Part shown: positions 52,208 through 60,947 of the stretch, one piece after another
How positions within the stretch are numbered: the first letter of the stretch is position 1
Layout of the letters: each line of letters begins with the position of its first letter
DNA from: Zunongwangia pacifica
GTDB lineage: Bacteria; Bacteroidota; Bacteroidia; Flavobacteriales; Flavobacteriaceae
Length of the DNA stretch: 64,000 bases
Direction: 5' to 3'
Assembly (NCBI RefSeq): GCF_023499215.1
Contig: NZ_JAKHSK010000015.1
Location: 41,654 to 105,653, forward strand
Translations under genes and position numbers: made by a program
The notes under the pieces: generated by a model
What the model was told of the DNA's origin: nothing
Seen by the model: only the letters and a program-made list of their open reading frames with translations
Database searches by the model: none

Positions 52208-53512
52208 CTACTGGTTATTATTCAGATTTCTTTTTTTCTTCTTTTTGCGTTTCTTTTTAAGCTGATTAGGTAAATAATCTGAGGTGTTTTCTGCCTGAGT
52301 TAAAACCTCCAATACATTTTCTTTTCCTGTTGGTATAGTAGCAGATTGAACCTCTTTATCAGCTTCTTTAGTTTCTGCCGCAGCGGTAGTCTGTGGCTGT
52401 AACCCAATGATCTGTTTCGGGTCGGGATGCCTTAGCAAATCCTGTCCCGAAACTCCTTCCGGTAAACACCTTTCCTGAATGGCTTTGGCACTGTATCTTT
52501 TGCCCAAAGCACTTCCGTTAAAAACACATTTGGTTTGGTGATCCACATAGGTGATTCCATATAAAATTCCGTTAGCATTTTGCCTGAGTACGATCTGAAT
52601 ACCCTGTTTTTTCAACGCAGATATTAGTTCTGGAATGGATGATTTTTTTGATAACAATTCCTTATCCACCACATTTTTAACCCGTCGTTTAAAAAGTGTT
52701 CGTTTCGCCACATTTTCTTTGAATTTCTGCTCAAGAAATTTCAGGGTAGGCTTGTTATAAAACAGACTGGCTTTGATAGGGACACCTACCGGATTACCAT
52801 CAATATCTAGTACCCGATATAGCAATCCACCTGTTTGGTAAACTTTTGAATTTTCTGTCCCCCGTTCTGCCTTTACATTATATTGATTGAGTACTGCATT
52901 CAGTTCTGGAAGGCTGGTATATTTGTATGGATTCAACACATTTTCCAGAATGTTTTGGATAGCCATTTTGGTTTGTGATTTACCATACTTTACCTTACCT
53001 ACAGCGATGGGTTTTAGCTTATAATTTTCAACTTTCTTTTGGGCTTCGGCCTGCACCAAACCGAACTCTTTTTCCAGTGCTTTTCGGGCGGGTTCAGATT
53101 TACGGATACCCAAATGGTGCAAGTCAATTCGTTTGCCATCCGCTTCAATATTCGTCGTGACCAAATGGATGTGCGGATGTCCTGCATCGTGGTGTTGATA
53201 GACCAGATAAGGTTGCTCACCGAAACCAATTTTATCCAGATAATTATCGGCTATTTCAAGCAGTTTTTGCTTTGATAAATGGTGCTCTGAAACATCAAAA
53301 TTGAGTGAAATATGGACACTGTTCCGTTTTGTTTTTTCATTTAATTCCATCTGTTTTAAGAAGCGGTTCAGCTTCATGGTAAAACTCATTTTATCCGGAT
53401 CAACCGGATAATTTCCTGCCCCGATACATTCCGCAACTCCCTGCTTTACCTTGTTCTCATTGTAGTTTAAAATGCGGTGAATAGAGTGTCCTGTTTTAAT
53501 TACTGCAACCAT
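52208..53512 (-). CDS. mobB: Relaxase/mobilisation nuclease (MobB/MobP type)
   Basis: Nicks oriT and pilots the strand during transfer. 434 aa. The relaxase core (residues 1-180) has MVAVIKTGHSIHRILNYNENK at the start, a catalytic-region tyrosine in this early block, SVHISLNFDVSE and the metal triad GHPHIHLV (His112, 114, 116). The C-terminus ends in a basic low-complexity tail (NQLKKKRKKKKKR). Its start overlaps the RHH mobilisation gene by 13 bp. Bacteroidota mobilisable elements carry this A-B-C gene order. Confidence 0.9.
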   Translation of the reverse strand: MVAVIKTGHSIHRILNYNENKVKQGVAECIGAGNYPVDPDKMSFTMKLNRFLKQMELNEKTKRNSVHISLNFDVSEHHLSKQKLLEIADNYLDKIGFGEQPYLVYQHHDAGHPHIHLVTTNIEADGKRIDLHHLGIRKSEPARKALEKEFGLVQAEAQKKVENYKLKPIAVGKVKYGKSQTKMAIQNILENVLNPYKYTSLPELNAVLNQYNVKAERGTENSKVYQTGGLLYRVLDIDGNPVGVPIKASLFYNKPTLKFLEQKFKENVAKRTLFKRRVKNVVDKELLSKKSSIPELISALKKQGIQIVLRQNANGILYGITYVDHQTKCVFNGSALGKRYSAKAIQERCLPEGVSGQDLLRHPDPKQIIGLQPQTTAAAETKEADKEVQSATIPTGKENVLEVLTQAENTSDYLPNQLKKKRKKKKKRNLNNNQ

Positions 53513-53889
53513 TTTTCTGCCATTTTTTGGATGTGATTTTTAATCTCATCCACCTTATTGAACAGGGTTCTTTTTTCTACTTCGTAAGTTATCAACCAGC
53601 TTTTAAATTCTGTAATTTTTTGAAGTGTATGAAGCTTTTTTACCGCCTGATTAAAGTTGTTGCCCACGTGGTTAAGTTCCTTTCTAAGCTGAGCCATTTC
53701 TGCCATAAAATCATCGACAGATTGGTTGCGGTAGGTAGTTACAATGGGCTTTTCAAAAAGGCTGCGTCGAACATATTCGCTTAGCTTTCGGCAGGTACTG
53801 TTTTGCCATTTCTTTTCGATTTTTTCATACTCATCGGGTGTTAAACGCAGCCCGACAATGCGTGTTCTGTTTGATTTTTTTCCTTCCAT
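53500..53889 (-). CDS. Relaxosome accessory protein (MobA/MobC-type, ribbon-helix-helix)
   Basis: 129 aa from the ATG at 53889, which has a good AAGGAGAAGGAG ribosome binding site; a GTG at 53907 is possible but would include that site. An N-terminal ribbon-helix-helix (RTRIVGLRLTPDEYEKIEKKW) precedes a helical domain with LSEYVRRSLFEKPIV and FNQAVKKLHTL, typical of plasmid mobilisation relaxosome proteins. It binds next to oriT, which lies just upstream. Confidence 0.88.
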   Translation of the reverse strand: MEGKKSNRTRIVGLRLTPDEYEKIEKKWQNSTCRKLSEYVRRSLFEKPIVTTYRNQSVDDFMAEMAQLRKELNHVGNNFNQAVKKLHTLQKITEFKSWLITYEVEKRTLFNKVDEIKNHIQKMAEKWLQ

Positions 53890-53966
53890 CTCCTTCTCCT
53901 TTATCACGTTATCAAACTCAAAAATTCATTCTATACGACCTGCCCACGAGTTCCGAGTGATAGGCA

Positions 53967-54082
53967 GCAAGATGTCGGTTGTTAAACAACCGTTCATCTT
54001 GCCGTTTGCAGGAACGTTGCAAACTCATCGTTTTGCCAAAGTCTCCCAGAGGCTTATTGTGTACTTTCAGGGATTTTGGCAA
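53967..54082. other. Candidate origin of transfer (oriT) hairpin cluster
   Basis: Three nested or adjacent inverted repeats upstream of the mobilisation genes. First, GCAAGATG/CATCTTGC around CGGTTGTT-A-AACAACCG (53967-54002). Second, GTTTGCA/TGCAAAC (54004-54024). Third, TTGCCAAA/TTTGGCAA (54033-54040 and 54075-54082). Between the RHH gene and the primase-like gene there is no ORF I believe in. Hairpins adjoining a relaxase gene are the normal look of oriT; the nick site is not identified. Confidence 0.65.
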
Positions 54083-54124
54083 TTTTCTAAATAGTGAGAT
54101 TTTCAAAAATCTTTAGCAACACTT

Positions 54125-55024
54125 TTACAGTTTATTCCCTAAGCGTTTCTTCTGCTGCTTTCCAATATGGACAAGCCAGTCATTAAGGTCTTTGTGGTTT
54201 TGGTAAAGCTTGCTATGATCGTTATATTTCTTGCTATTAGACAATGCTTCCCTGGCAACTTTTTTCCCGGCAGCATCATTGTCCAAATACAGGTTTATTG
54301 ACTTGTGCGATTCCAGAAATGGACGTGCTTTTTCGAAAAGGGAAAGGGAATTTAAAATGACAAAATCAGGAGTGTTATTTACCTCATTTTCTCTGATACT
54401 TTTGAACGAAAGAAAATCCATAAAGCCCTCGAATACGGTCACCTCATCGGAAGCATTTTTTACTGTGGTAATGTCTTTTGGAGAACTGCTTGCTTTGAAA
54501 TAAGGATTACGTATTTCAAATCCACTGGAATCATTTTTAAAACCAATTCCATAATAGTTTTTCCCGTTTACTTCATAATATACTTCCCTGCAATATCGGG
54601 TTGCAATTTCAATAGGAATTTTTCGCTGTTCCAGGTAGTGGATCAATGCATTCGACTTAAGCTCAACCTCTTTTAAAATTTTAAGTTGATGCTCCGGTGC
54701 ATTTTCTATTTTTGGAGTATTTTTTAAGGGCTTTTGAAAAGAAAAACCACCATCCAATTTTTTCAGAAATTCTCCAACCGAGCAACCATGATATTCAATT
54801 CCGAAATCGATAATATTACCTCCCTTACCAAGTCCATGATCATACCATCGGTTCAGCTTTCGATTTATCTTAAAAGAGGGTGTATTTTCCTGCCGTAATG
54901 GTGAAACATACCAATAGTCATTGTTCCTGATTTTTGAAGGTTCATGACCTAATGAGGACAAGTACTGAACCATATCCATTTCTTTTGCTTCCACAATGGA
55001 AAGTTTTTGTTTCCTGAAATCCAT
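54125..55024 (-). CDS. Toprim/primase-like protein of mobilisable element
   Basis: 299 aa from the ATG at 55024; a GTG at 55030 is the alternative. The N-terminal CHC2-like domain (residues 15-85; PLRQENTPSFKINRKLNRWYDHGLGKGGNIIDFG) lacks the zinc cysteines of true DnaG. A Toprim domain follows, with FEGFMDFLSF and NLYLDNDAAGKKVARE (acidic metal-binding residues). Such proteins are common on Bacteroidota conjugative and mobilisable elements, probably priming the incoming strand. It sits beside the oriT-like region. Confidence 0.85.
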   Translation of the reverse strand: MDFRKQKLSIVEAKEMDMVQYLSSLGHEPSKIRNNDYWYVSPLRQENTPSFKINRKLNRWYDHGLGKGGNIIDFGIEYHGCSVGEFLKKLDGGFSFQKPLKNTPKIENAPEHQLKILKEVELKSNALIHYLEQRKIPIEIATRYCREVYYEVNGKNYYGIGFKNDSSGFEIRNPYFKASSSPKDITTVKNASDEVTVFEGFMDFLSFKSIRENEVNNTPDFVILNSLSLFEKARPFLESHKSINLYLDNDAAGKKVAREALSNSKKYNDHSKLYQNHKDLNDWLVHIGKQQKKRLGNKL

Positions 55025-55353
55025 AACCACACATTTTCATCTTCACTATTCAGTTTATTGACGTAAAGTTAAACAAGTAGTATGGCTTCTAACTATCCTC
55101 TTTATATTTTGATGAGGGTAATGATTCTTATTTAACCTCTAAACAGCTGATATTATCATTTGAAAACTATCCTAAGTTTCAATTTTGATTGGCGTTATGA
55201 AAATCATTATCTCGTCAAGGTGCCATCAAAAAGTACTTATCATCATTCTATAAGGTTTTTTAAACATTAATTATATGCATAAATGAATTATTCTATTGTT
55301 TTAAAAACATTAAGTACAAGACATTAGTTATTTGTAAATTTTATATTATGTAA

Positions 55354-55370
55354 AAATTTACGTAAATTTG
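55354..55370 (+). promoter_or_regulatory. Palindromic operator overlapping the cassette promoter
   Basis: AAATTTACGTAAATTT (55354-55369) is a perfect 16-bp palindrome. The -7-like box TAAATTTG (55363-55370) overlaps it, 19 bp before the ATP-grasp ATG. A TTTG upstream (55331) is too far for an ideal -33 box. A MarR-type regulator encoded downstream in the cassette is the natural binder. The 55031-55389 stretch has no gene. Confidence 0.65.
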
Positions 55371-55389
55371 CACATAAATAATTTTAGCT

Positions 55390-56199
55390 ATGAAAACAAT
55401 ATTGTATTTGACCGATCTTCATTTCAAAGCGAACGGGAGAAATTACTATGAAGAAGATCTGTTTATCACCTCTAAACTAAGGGAACATTTCAATATCCTG
55501 ATCGGGAATCCCCAACAGGCGATTGCATTGCTAGACAAGGCAGACCTGGTCGTCTTTAGGAATACCGGAGCCGTAATCGGGTATCAGGACTATTTTGACC
55601 ATTTCGTCGATGTCGTACAAAATGAGAAAATCAACATATTCAATTCCTTTGACGGTAAGGCCGATATCAAGGGAAAACAGTATTTACTGGATTTAATGAA
55701 AACTGAATATCCCGTCATCCCTACCGTAGAAGATATTTCAGATATTGATGCCCTTGGTAATTCCGAAAAGTATATTGTCAAGATAAAGAACGGGGCCGAT
55801 TCCATTGGAATGGAGATTTTGACCAAGGAAGAACTATTAAAAGCAAAGCCCGAGGGAAAACTCATCCAACCCTTTTTGGATTTTGAATATGAGGTTTCCT
55901 TTTACTATTTGGATGAAAAATTTCAATATGCATTGTATGCACCGCAAAAGGAAAAGCGTTGGGATCTCCAAGAATACGGGGCAACTCCAGAAGATTTGGA
56001 GTTTGCCAAACAGTTTATACAGTGGAACAATATCAAAACGGGAATTACCCGAGTGGATGCCTGTAGAATGAAAGATGGCTCCCTGCTTCTGGTTGAATTG
56101 GAAGATCTGAACCCATTTCTTTCTATTGAACTGCTTTCGGCAGAAAAGCGGAATGCATTTATGAATAACTGGGTAACGGTATTGAAAAAGCTCGCATAA
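55390..56199 (+). CDS. ATP-grasp-like protein
   Basis: 269 aa soluble protein. KYIVKIKNGADSIGM (ATP-lysine and glycine-containing loop), PFLDFEYEVSFYYL and LVELEDLNPFLSIE (acidic-Asn Mg2+ site) mark a divergent ATP-grasp ligase fold; the N-terminal 100 residues are Rossmann-like (VVFRNTGAVIGYQDY). The substrate is unknown. It heads a plus-strand cassette with RidA, an MDR reductase, a MarR-GNAT fusion and a GNAT protein, so it may modify an amino acid or peptide under stress. The call rests on motif pattern. Confidence 0.6.
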   Translation: MKTILYLTDLHFKANGRNYYEEDLFITSKLREHFNILIGNPQQAIALLDKADLVVFRNTGAVIGYQDYFDHFVDVVQNEKINIFNSFDGKADIKGKQYLLDLMKTEYPVIPTVEDISDIDALGNSEKYIVKIKNGADSIGMEILTKEELLKAKPEGKLIQPFLDFEYEVSFYYLDEKFQYALYAPQKEKRWDLQEYGATPEDLEFAKQFIQWNNIKTGITRVDACRMKDGSLLLVELEDLNPFLSIELLSAEKRNAFMNNWVTVLKKLA

Positions 56200-56247
56200 A
56201 TTTATGGTCTCCAGAATTAGTTCAGAACTCTTTAAAATCTTGAAAAA

Positions 56248-56607
56248 ATGAAAAGCAAAGCACCTTTACGTCCGTCATTACGAATAGAAAATACGGTTTA
56301 TATTTCCGGACAGGTTGGCATCAACCCGCAAACCTCAAAATTGTCCAATGATAGTTTTGAAAATGAGGTAAGGCAAATGATGGACAATCTAAAACTACAA
56401 CTGGAAAACAACGATGGAGGTTTTAATAATTTGGTAAGTGTTATTGCCTATTTAAAAAGTATGAAAGACTATGACACCTTCAACACCATCTATGGTACTT
56501 ATTTTGAGGATAAATTTCCGACAAGGACGTGTATCGCCGTATTGGATCTTCCACTTGGAGCTTCGGTTGAAATTTCAGGAATAGCATACATTCCTCAGCG
56601 TAAGTAA
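56248..56607 (+). CDS. RidA/YjgF-family enamine/imine deaminase
   Basis: 119 aa, standard size. Family features: VYISGQVGINPQTSKL, NLKLQLENNDGGFNNLVSVIAYL, FPTRTCIAVLDLPLGASVEISGIAYI, including the conserved Arg and the final Glu. RidA proteins hydrolyse reactive 2-aminoacrylate or related imines. It lies 48 bp after the ATP-grasp gene and 115 bp before the reductase gene; a palindrome occupies the second gap. Confidence 0.9.
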   Translation: MKSKAPLRPSLRIENTVYISGQVGINPQTSKLSNDSFENEVRQMMDNLKLQLENNDGGFNNLVSVIAYLKSMKDYDTFNTIYGTYFEDKFPTRTCIAVLDLPLGASVEISGIAYIPQRK

Positions 56608-56666
56608 ACTACCTCGGGGCAAACCCGCGAGGTATTCAATGGAAACTTACTATTAGATTTCGACGC

Positions 56667-56686
56667 ATCCCGATAGCTATCGGGAT
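56667..56686. repeat. Perfect 20-bp palindrome, REP-like
   Basis: ATCCCGATAGCTATCGGGAT is perfectly self-complementary. Sequences of the CCCGATAGCTATCGGG type are frequent between flavobacterial genes, so this is more likely a dispersed repeat than a local operator; it may also slow RNA polymerase or stabilise mRNA. Confidence 0.55.
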
Positions 56687-56722
56687 CGGAACATATAAAT
56701 CTCGATTATCGAGTAAAATATT

Positions 56723-57658
56723 ATGAGAGCAATAATTTTATCAAGAAACAAAAATGTTAATCAGCTTATATATACTGAACTTCTACTACCGCAATTAAAG
56801 GAAGGAGAAATACTTGTGCAGACCAAAGCTATCGGTATAAACCCCATAGATTTAAAGACAAAAAACGGCAAGGGAATCTATCCTATGCTACAAGAAGAGA
56901 ATCCACTTATTTTAGGTTGGGAACTTTCGGGGGTGGTGACCCGGTCCCGTTCGGAAAAGTTTGATGAAGGCGACGAAGTTTTTGGACTTATAAACTTTCC
57001 CGGACACGGAAAGACATACGCCGAATATGTAGCGTGTCCCGCTAGTGATTTAGTAAAAAAACCTTCAAACCGTTCTCATTTTGAAGCTGCCGCAACAAGT
57101 CTGGCTGCTTTAACTGCGTATCAATCATTGGTTCATCTCGGAGAATTAAAATCCGGGGAAAAAATCCTGATCCACGCTGCTTCGGGTGGTGTAGGGCATT
57201 TTGCCGTTCAGATTGCCAAACATTTAGGAGCCTATGTCGTGGGAACTTCCTCAGAAAAAAACAGGGAATTCGTTTTAAGCCTAGGTGCTGACAAACATCT
57301 CGATTACAAGACCGATGCGTTGGAGAAAGAGCATAAAGACTATGATATCGTGCTGGATATGGTTGGCGGGGACACAATAGACCGTTCCATTCCATTAATA
57401 AAAAAGGAAGGTGTTCTTATTTCTATTCCATCTGGCAAGAATGATGCAGTCACGGATAAAGCAAATAAAAATGGAATTAAAGGATTGAAATTTACGGTGC
57501 AATCCGATGAGAATGATATGAAAGTAATCGCCGATTATTTGCAACAAGGGATTCTAAAACCACATATTTCAAAAATAGTTGAATTTGATGCTATGGAAGA
57601 AGCCCACGCACAAATAGCGAGCGGCCATACGGTAGGCAAAGTCATTGTTAGATTATAA
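56723..57658 (+). CDS. MDR-superfamily NAD(P)H-dependent oxidoreductase (quinone reductase-like)
   Basis: 311 aa zinc-free medium-chain reductase. GroES-like part with GWELSGVVTRS, then the Rossmann signature ILIHAASGGVGHFAVQIAKHLGAYVVGTSSE (about residues 146-176) and GADKHLDYK. Proteins of this class reduce quinones or enals. It overlaps nothing but ends 7 bp before the MarR-GNAT start, so the two are likely co-transcribed. Confidence 0.88.
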   Translation: MRAIILSRNKNVNQLIYTELLLPQLKEGEILVQTKAIGINPIDLKTKNGKGIYPMLQEENPLILGWELSGVVTRSRSEKFDEGDEVFGLINFPGHGKTYAEYVACPASDLVKKPSNRSHFEAAATSLAALTAYQSLVHLGELKSGEKILIHAASGGVGHFAVQIAKHLGAYVVGTSSEKNREFVLSLGADKHLDYKTDALEKEHKDYDIVLDMVGGDTIDRSIPLIKKEGVLISIPSGKNDAVTDKANKNGIKGLKFTVQSDENDMKVIADYLQQGILKPHISKIVEFDAMEEAHAQIASGHTVGKVIVRL

Positions 57659-57665
57659 AAATAAT

Positions 57666-58574
57666 ATGAACACGATAGAGAAAGCAGGAATATTGGCGAT
57701 TGCGGCAAAGCTGCAAAATGTATTGGACACCTTAAGGGATGCAGGTAATTTATTTTATCAGGCACACGATATCAATTTTGAGACCAAATGGTTTCCCCCC
57801 ATTTTTGTGTTGTCCATAGTCGACCAATTAAGTGTAACGGAACTAGCAAAGGAAATTGGATTAAGCCATCCGGCAGCCATCGGATTGTTAAAGGAAATTG
57901 AAAAAAATGGGCTTATTTCTTCCGTAAAGGATAGTAGGGACGAACGAAAGCGCAACCTTATGCTCAGTCCTAAAGGCCGGGAAATAGTTACCGAATTAAA
58001 GCCCTATTGGGATAGTATTGCCAGCACTCTTTCAGACATAACAGCCAATCCGCATAACCTTTTTATTGCTCTTATCGAAGTTGAGATGCGACTGAAGGAA
58101 AAACCCCTTTTGGAAAGGCTCAATGAAAAAGCAGTCCATATTTTAGAGAAGTCCAAAGATAAGGGGTTAACCATAGAAAGATGTGATAATTCATTTACAC
58201 TAAATTTGGCGAAAGCCATACACCGTGAACTATTTACGCATCCGGTTGAAGAAGAAATTAACCCAGATACTGCAAAAAGCAAACCCACCTATTTCCTGGC
58301 CAGTGTCAAAGGTTTACCGGCAGGGCACACCGCTATTTACTTTACGGACAGCGAAATGGAAATCTACTCTATTGGCGTGCTGGAACAGTATAGAAATCAA
58401 GGTGTCGCACGGCATTTAATTCAACATATCAAACAGAGTTACCCATCAATGAAGTTAATTAAGGCCACTTGCGAAATCCATCAAAAAAGCTTCTTTGAGC
58501 ATTTGGGCTTTGTGCTTAAGAAAGCTGAAAAAGAACATAACAGGATAACGATGGAACTTAAAATTGTTTCATAA
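57666..58574 (+). CDS. MarR-GNAT fusion regulator/acetyltransferase
   Basis: 302 aa from the ATG at 57666; a TTG at 57645 would overlap the reductase stop. The N-terminal winged helix (LSVTELAKEIGLSHPAAIGLLKEIEKNGLI, with wing DSRDERKRNLMLSPKG) is MarR type, about residues 1-145. The C-terminal GNAT domain shows IGVLEQYRNQGVARHLIQH (acetyl-CoA loop) and HLGFVLKK. Fusions of this kind couple transcription control to acetylation. It probably binds the palindrome at 55354-55369. Confidence 0.85.
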   Translation: MNTIEKAGILAIAAKLQNVLDTLRDAGNLFYQAHDINFETKWFPPIFVLSIVDQLSVTELAKEIGLSHPAAIGLLKEIEKNGLISSVKDSRDERKRNLMLSPKGREIVTELKPYWDSIASTLSDITANPHNLFIALIEVEMRLKEKPLLERLNEKAVHILEKSKDKGLTIERCDNSFTLNLAKAIHRELFTHPVEEEINPDTAKSKPTYFLASVKGLPAGHTAIYFTDSEMEIYSIGVLEQYRNQGVARHLIQHIKQSYPSMKLIKATCEIHQKSFFEHLGFVLKKAEKEHNRITMELKIVS

Positions 58575-58607
58575 AAAAGCATCCACAAGCAAAAGAATAT
58601 TTTTGAT

Positions 58608-59084
58608 ATGGAACAAGAAAAGACCAACGTACATATAATACCTTATGAGGATTCCCATAGAGATGCCTTTAGGGACATCAATTACCAGTGGCTTACCCAA
58701 TATTTTGAAGTCACTGCATATGACAAGCCTTTTTTTGAGAATCCCCGAAAAGAAATCCTGGATAAAAGCGGCTATATTTTCCTGGCTTCCCTAGAAAATG
58801 AAATTGTGGGCTCTGTCGCTTTGGAAAGGATTACGGATAAAGAATACACCTTGGCAAAAATGGGGGTTAAACCAGGTTTTCAGGAATTAAGGATTGGGCA
58901 GTTATTAATGGATAAAGCCTTGGAAAAAGCTGAACAATTGAACTTAGATAGTTTGGTTCTGTACACCAATCATCAATTGGTTCAGGCGTTAAATTTGTAT
59001 AGCAAGTATGGTTTCCGGTTTGAGAGGCTTGAGAATCCATTGGTTGAAAGAGCTACCATAAAAATGGTGAAAAAATTCAATTAA
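58608..59084 (+). CDS. GNAT-family N-acetyltransferase
   Basis: 158 aa single-domain acetyltransferase. AKMGVKPGFQELRIGQLLMDKALEKAEQ is the acetyl-CoA-binding segment, and LVLYTNHQLVQALNLYSKYGF the C-terminal strand-helix. It follows the MarR-GNAT gene by 33 bp and ends the cassette. The substrate is unknown. Confidence 0.88.
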   Translation: MEQEKTNVHIIPYEDSHRDAFRDINYQWLTQYFEVTAYDKPFFENPRKEILDKSGYIFLASLENEIVGSVALERITDKEYTLAKMGVKPGFQELRIGQLLMDKALEKAEQLNLDSLVLYTNHQLVQALNLYSKYGFRFERLENPLVERATIKMVKKFN

Positions 59085-59263
59085 TAAATCATGTAATTGA
59101 GCGTGGATTGGTAGTGAAAGATGATGAGAAAAATGAAGGACTTTTATCCAATATCCCTGATGAAAATCTGGAAGAATTGAAAATTATTGCCGGTCAGTAT
59201 CTCGAAAAAGCTGGGCTAATTGAACTCAATGAAAAGTTAAATGAGTTAGGAAAAGGGAAGTAA
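59082..59263 (+). pseudogene. Fragment of an unidentified gene
   Basis: An open frame of 60 codons without ATG, reading VIERGLVVKDDEKNEGLL, SNIPDENLEELKIIAGQYLE and KAGLIELNEKLNELGKGK; a GTG at 59114 would give 49 aa. It overlaps the stop region of the GNAT gene. It looks helical and acidic, and is probably the C-terminal remainder of a lost gene. The family is not recognised. Confidence 0.35.
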
Positions 59264-59270
59264 AGTATTC

Positions 59271-59305
59271 AGGCTGGTTATTCGGTTATCCAGCCTTCTT
59301 CTTTT
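59271..59305 (+). terminator. Possible terminator between two gene fragments
   Basis: Arms AGGCTGG (59271-59277) and CCAGCCT (59290-59296), followed by a T-rich stretch (TCTTCTTTTC). It could terminate the plus-strand cassette; the opposing fragment's stop lies inside it. Confidence 0.45.
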
Positions 59306-59460
59306 CTGCTATTTTGAACCTTGTTTGCTATGAGCCAATCTTCAAATAATGAATCGTTAACAGGAGTAAATTTAATAAATTCTCCTGAGGATAGCATTAA
59401 GGTAAAATCTTTTGCTACGGTAATGTATTTCACTTGTTGTCCTGTTGTTATCGAAATTTC
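59278..59460 (-). pseudogene. Fragment of an unidentified gene (minus strand)
   Basis: Minus-strand open frame EISITTGQQVKYITVAKDFT, LMLSSGEFIKFTPVNDSLFE, DWLIANKVQNSRKEEGWITE. No ATG is present near the start; a GTG could give about 50 aa. The open frame ends in sequence that has no plausible beginning, so it is likely the tail of a lost protein. I recognise no family. The next 170 bp carry no gene. Confidence 0.3.
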
Positions 59461-59637
59461 CTAAGTTTAAGTGCCGGACTCAAAGCAAAACGCTTCAAGA
59501 ATATTTTACAAATATAGTTTTTTTGAGTCTTAGATGGAAATGAAATAATTTCTATTTAATTATGTAAGATATTTAAAAATAAAAATCTTCTGAAGATTAG
59601 TGAAATTATGAAAATAAACTATCCCCCTATTTTAGCT

Positions 59638-59922
59638 TTAATTTAAACGATCCAGGATTTTTATCATTTCCAGAAGCGTACCTTTAGGCTCTATTTTCCC
59701 ATCTTCCCAATTTTTGAGTTCCTCAATAAGACTACTACCCGAATATATTGTCTTGATTTCTCCGCTAAACGAAAATTCCTTTTCTCCTTTTTTGTTAAAC
59801 AGCATATTTAAAGTTTCAAAGCATCTGTCTGCGGTCTGCTGAGTATCAAAAATCAGGCTGGTCAAACGCTGTTTTTTGTAATAGATAGTCAATTCTGCAA
59901 CCGTTTTTTTATTTTCTTCCAT
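59638..59922 (-). CDS. Hypothetical protein, 94 aa
   Basis: Starts at an ATG at 59922 with MEENKKTVAELTIYYKKQRL and ends in LLEMIKILDRLN. No signal peptide, no cysteines of note, a helix-rich C-terminus and a beta-rich N-terminus. Not recognised. It lies apart from its neighbours in a fragment-rich region near the window's right side and could be a small accessory-element protein. Confidence 0.55.
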   Translation of the reverse strand: MEENKKTVAELTIYYKKQRLTSLIFDTQQTADRCFETLNMLFNKKGEKEFSFSGEIKTIYSGSSLIEELKNWEDGKIEPKGTLLEMIKILDRLN

Positions 59923-60132
59923 CTTAATTTCTATTAAAATTTAACCTGATATTCGACATTAAGTTACTTTAATCTCATCTACTTATTTCTTACGACTTTA
60001 AACGTAAGAACCTTAAATGCAACTTTAGATGCAGCTCCTTATGCGAAGGTTTAAGATTCTTAAAAGCAGCTTTAGATGGTTTTAAGATTTTCAGAATAAA
60101 TTCTGTCTGAAAACTGCTTTTTTACTTAATGA

Positions 60133-60795
60133 TTACCAAACTATTTCAGGATAATCCCTATAATTTAATTCATGTACATTACAGCCTAATTCATTAGCCC
60201 TACTCATCATATCAGACTCCCACATTTTATAAGCAGGTGAAAATTGAGAATAAGCAATTAACAAATCTGGTATTCCCCGAAATCTTCTTTTTCCCGGGAT
60301 TTTACTCAAATACTCTATATTAATAGCCTGCAGCACTAAAAAAACCAGGTCATTATGTATATCAATTTTTTGATCTATGAAATTTTGAATTTGTTGTGCG
60401 CCCTGGGGATCATAATCAAATAAAGTTTTCTTACAATTATATTCGAGGATATGAAGATTTGCCTGATCCAGGGCATCCAGCACTACATAACCTGAATTAT
60501 AGCGAAGAACGGAAATTAAATAAAGGAAGTCTGTCCATAGATATCTAAAGCCTAAATATTCAACCTTATTTTCCGAGTCAAAAACAAACTTATCTTTCAA
60601 CCTGGAATGCTGGAAAGCTTTTCGGACCTCATAAGCAAAGCCCATTATTATGTCCGATTGCCCCTTCTCTTCCTTCTTATATTCATTTAACCGCTCCCCT
60701 ATTTTATGAATGGTTTCATACAGGCTTGTTAAGTCACCATAATCACCCCATAATTCTAATCCTGTTCCTTTCTTGGTTGGGTTACTTTGAAGCAT
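60133..60795 (-). CDS. DUF6904-like hypothetical protein
   Basis: 220 aa. The N-terminal pattern NPTKKGTGLELWGDYGDLTSLYETIHKIGERL resembles the TPNLTGVxISGDYxDLxELYxxLHxI opening of the DUF6904 family as I remember it. The body is helical with aromatic clusters (LGFRYLWTDFLYLISVLRY). The start ATG at 60795 and stop at 60133 give a normal-looking, complete gene. Function unknown; similar proteins often occur next to toxin-antitoxin or mobile genes. Confidence in the family is limited. Confidence 0.6.
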   Translation of the reverse strand: MLQSNPTKKGTGLELWGDYGDLTSLYETIHKIGERLNEYKKEEKGQSDIIMGFAYEVRKAFQHSRLKDKFVFDSENKVEYLGFRYLWTDFLYLISVLRYNSGYVVLDALDQANLHILEYNCKKTLFDYDPQGAQQIQNFIDQKIDIHNDLVFLVLQAINIEYLSKIPGKRRFRGIPDLLIAYSQFSPAYKMWESDMMSRANELGCNVHELNYRDYPEIVW

Positions 60796-60947
60796 AGAAA
60801 AGCAATTTAAATATTTAAACTTTTTACAAATATCACTATTTAAATCAATTTAGTATATGTCGTTTTCACCATTTTTTTGATAGGTGGGGAATCTTGGAAA
60901 AGGCGAGAACAGAGCATCAAATCGAGACAGGTTCGAGATTTGTTTAA

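Noticed and set aside
53918..54106. 62-codon minus-strand ORF in the oriT region
   Set aside because: Lies across stacked hairpins and has no recognisable pattern; treated as oriT.
36183..55024. A complete conjugative element
   Set aside because: Relaxase, coupling protein and oriT-like hairpins are present, but no mating-pair genes; it is mobilisable only.
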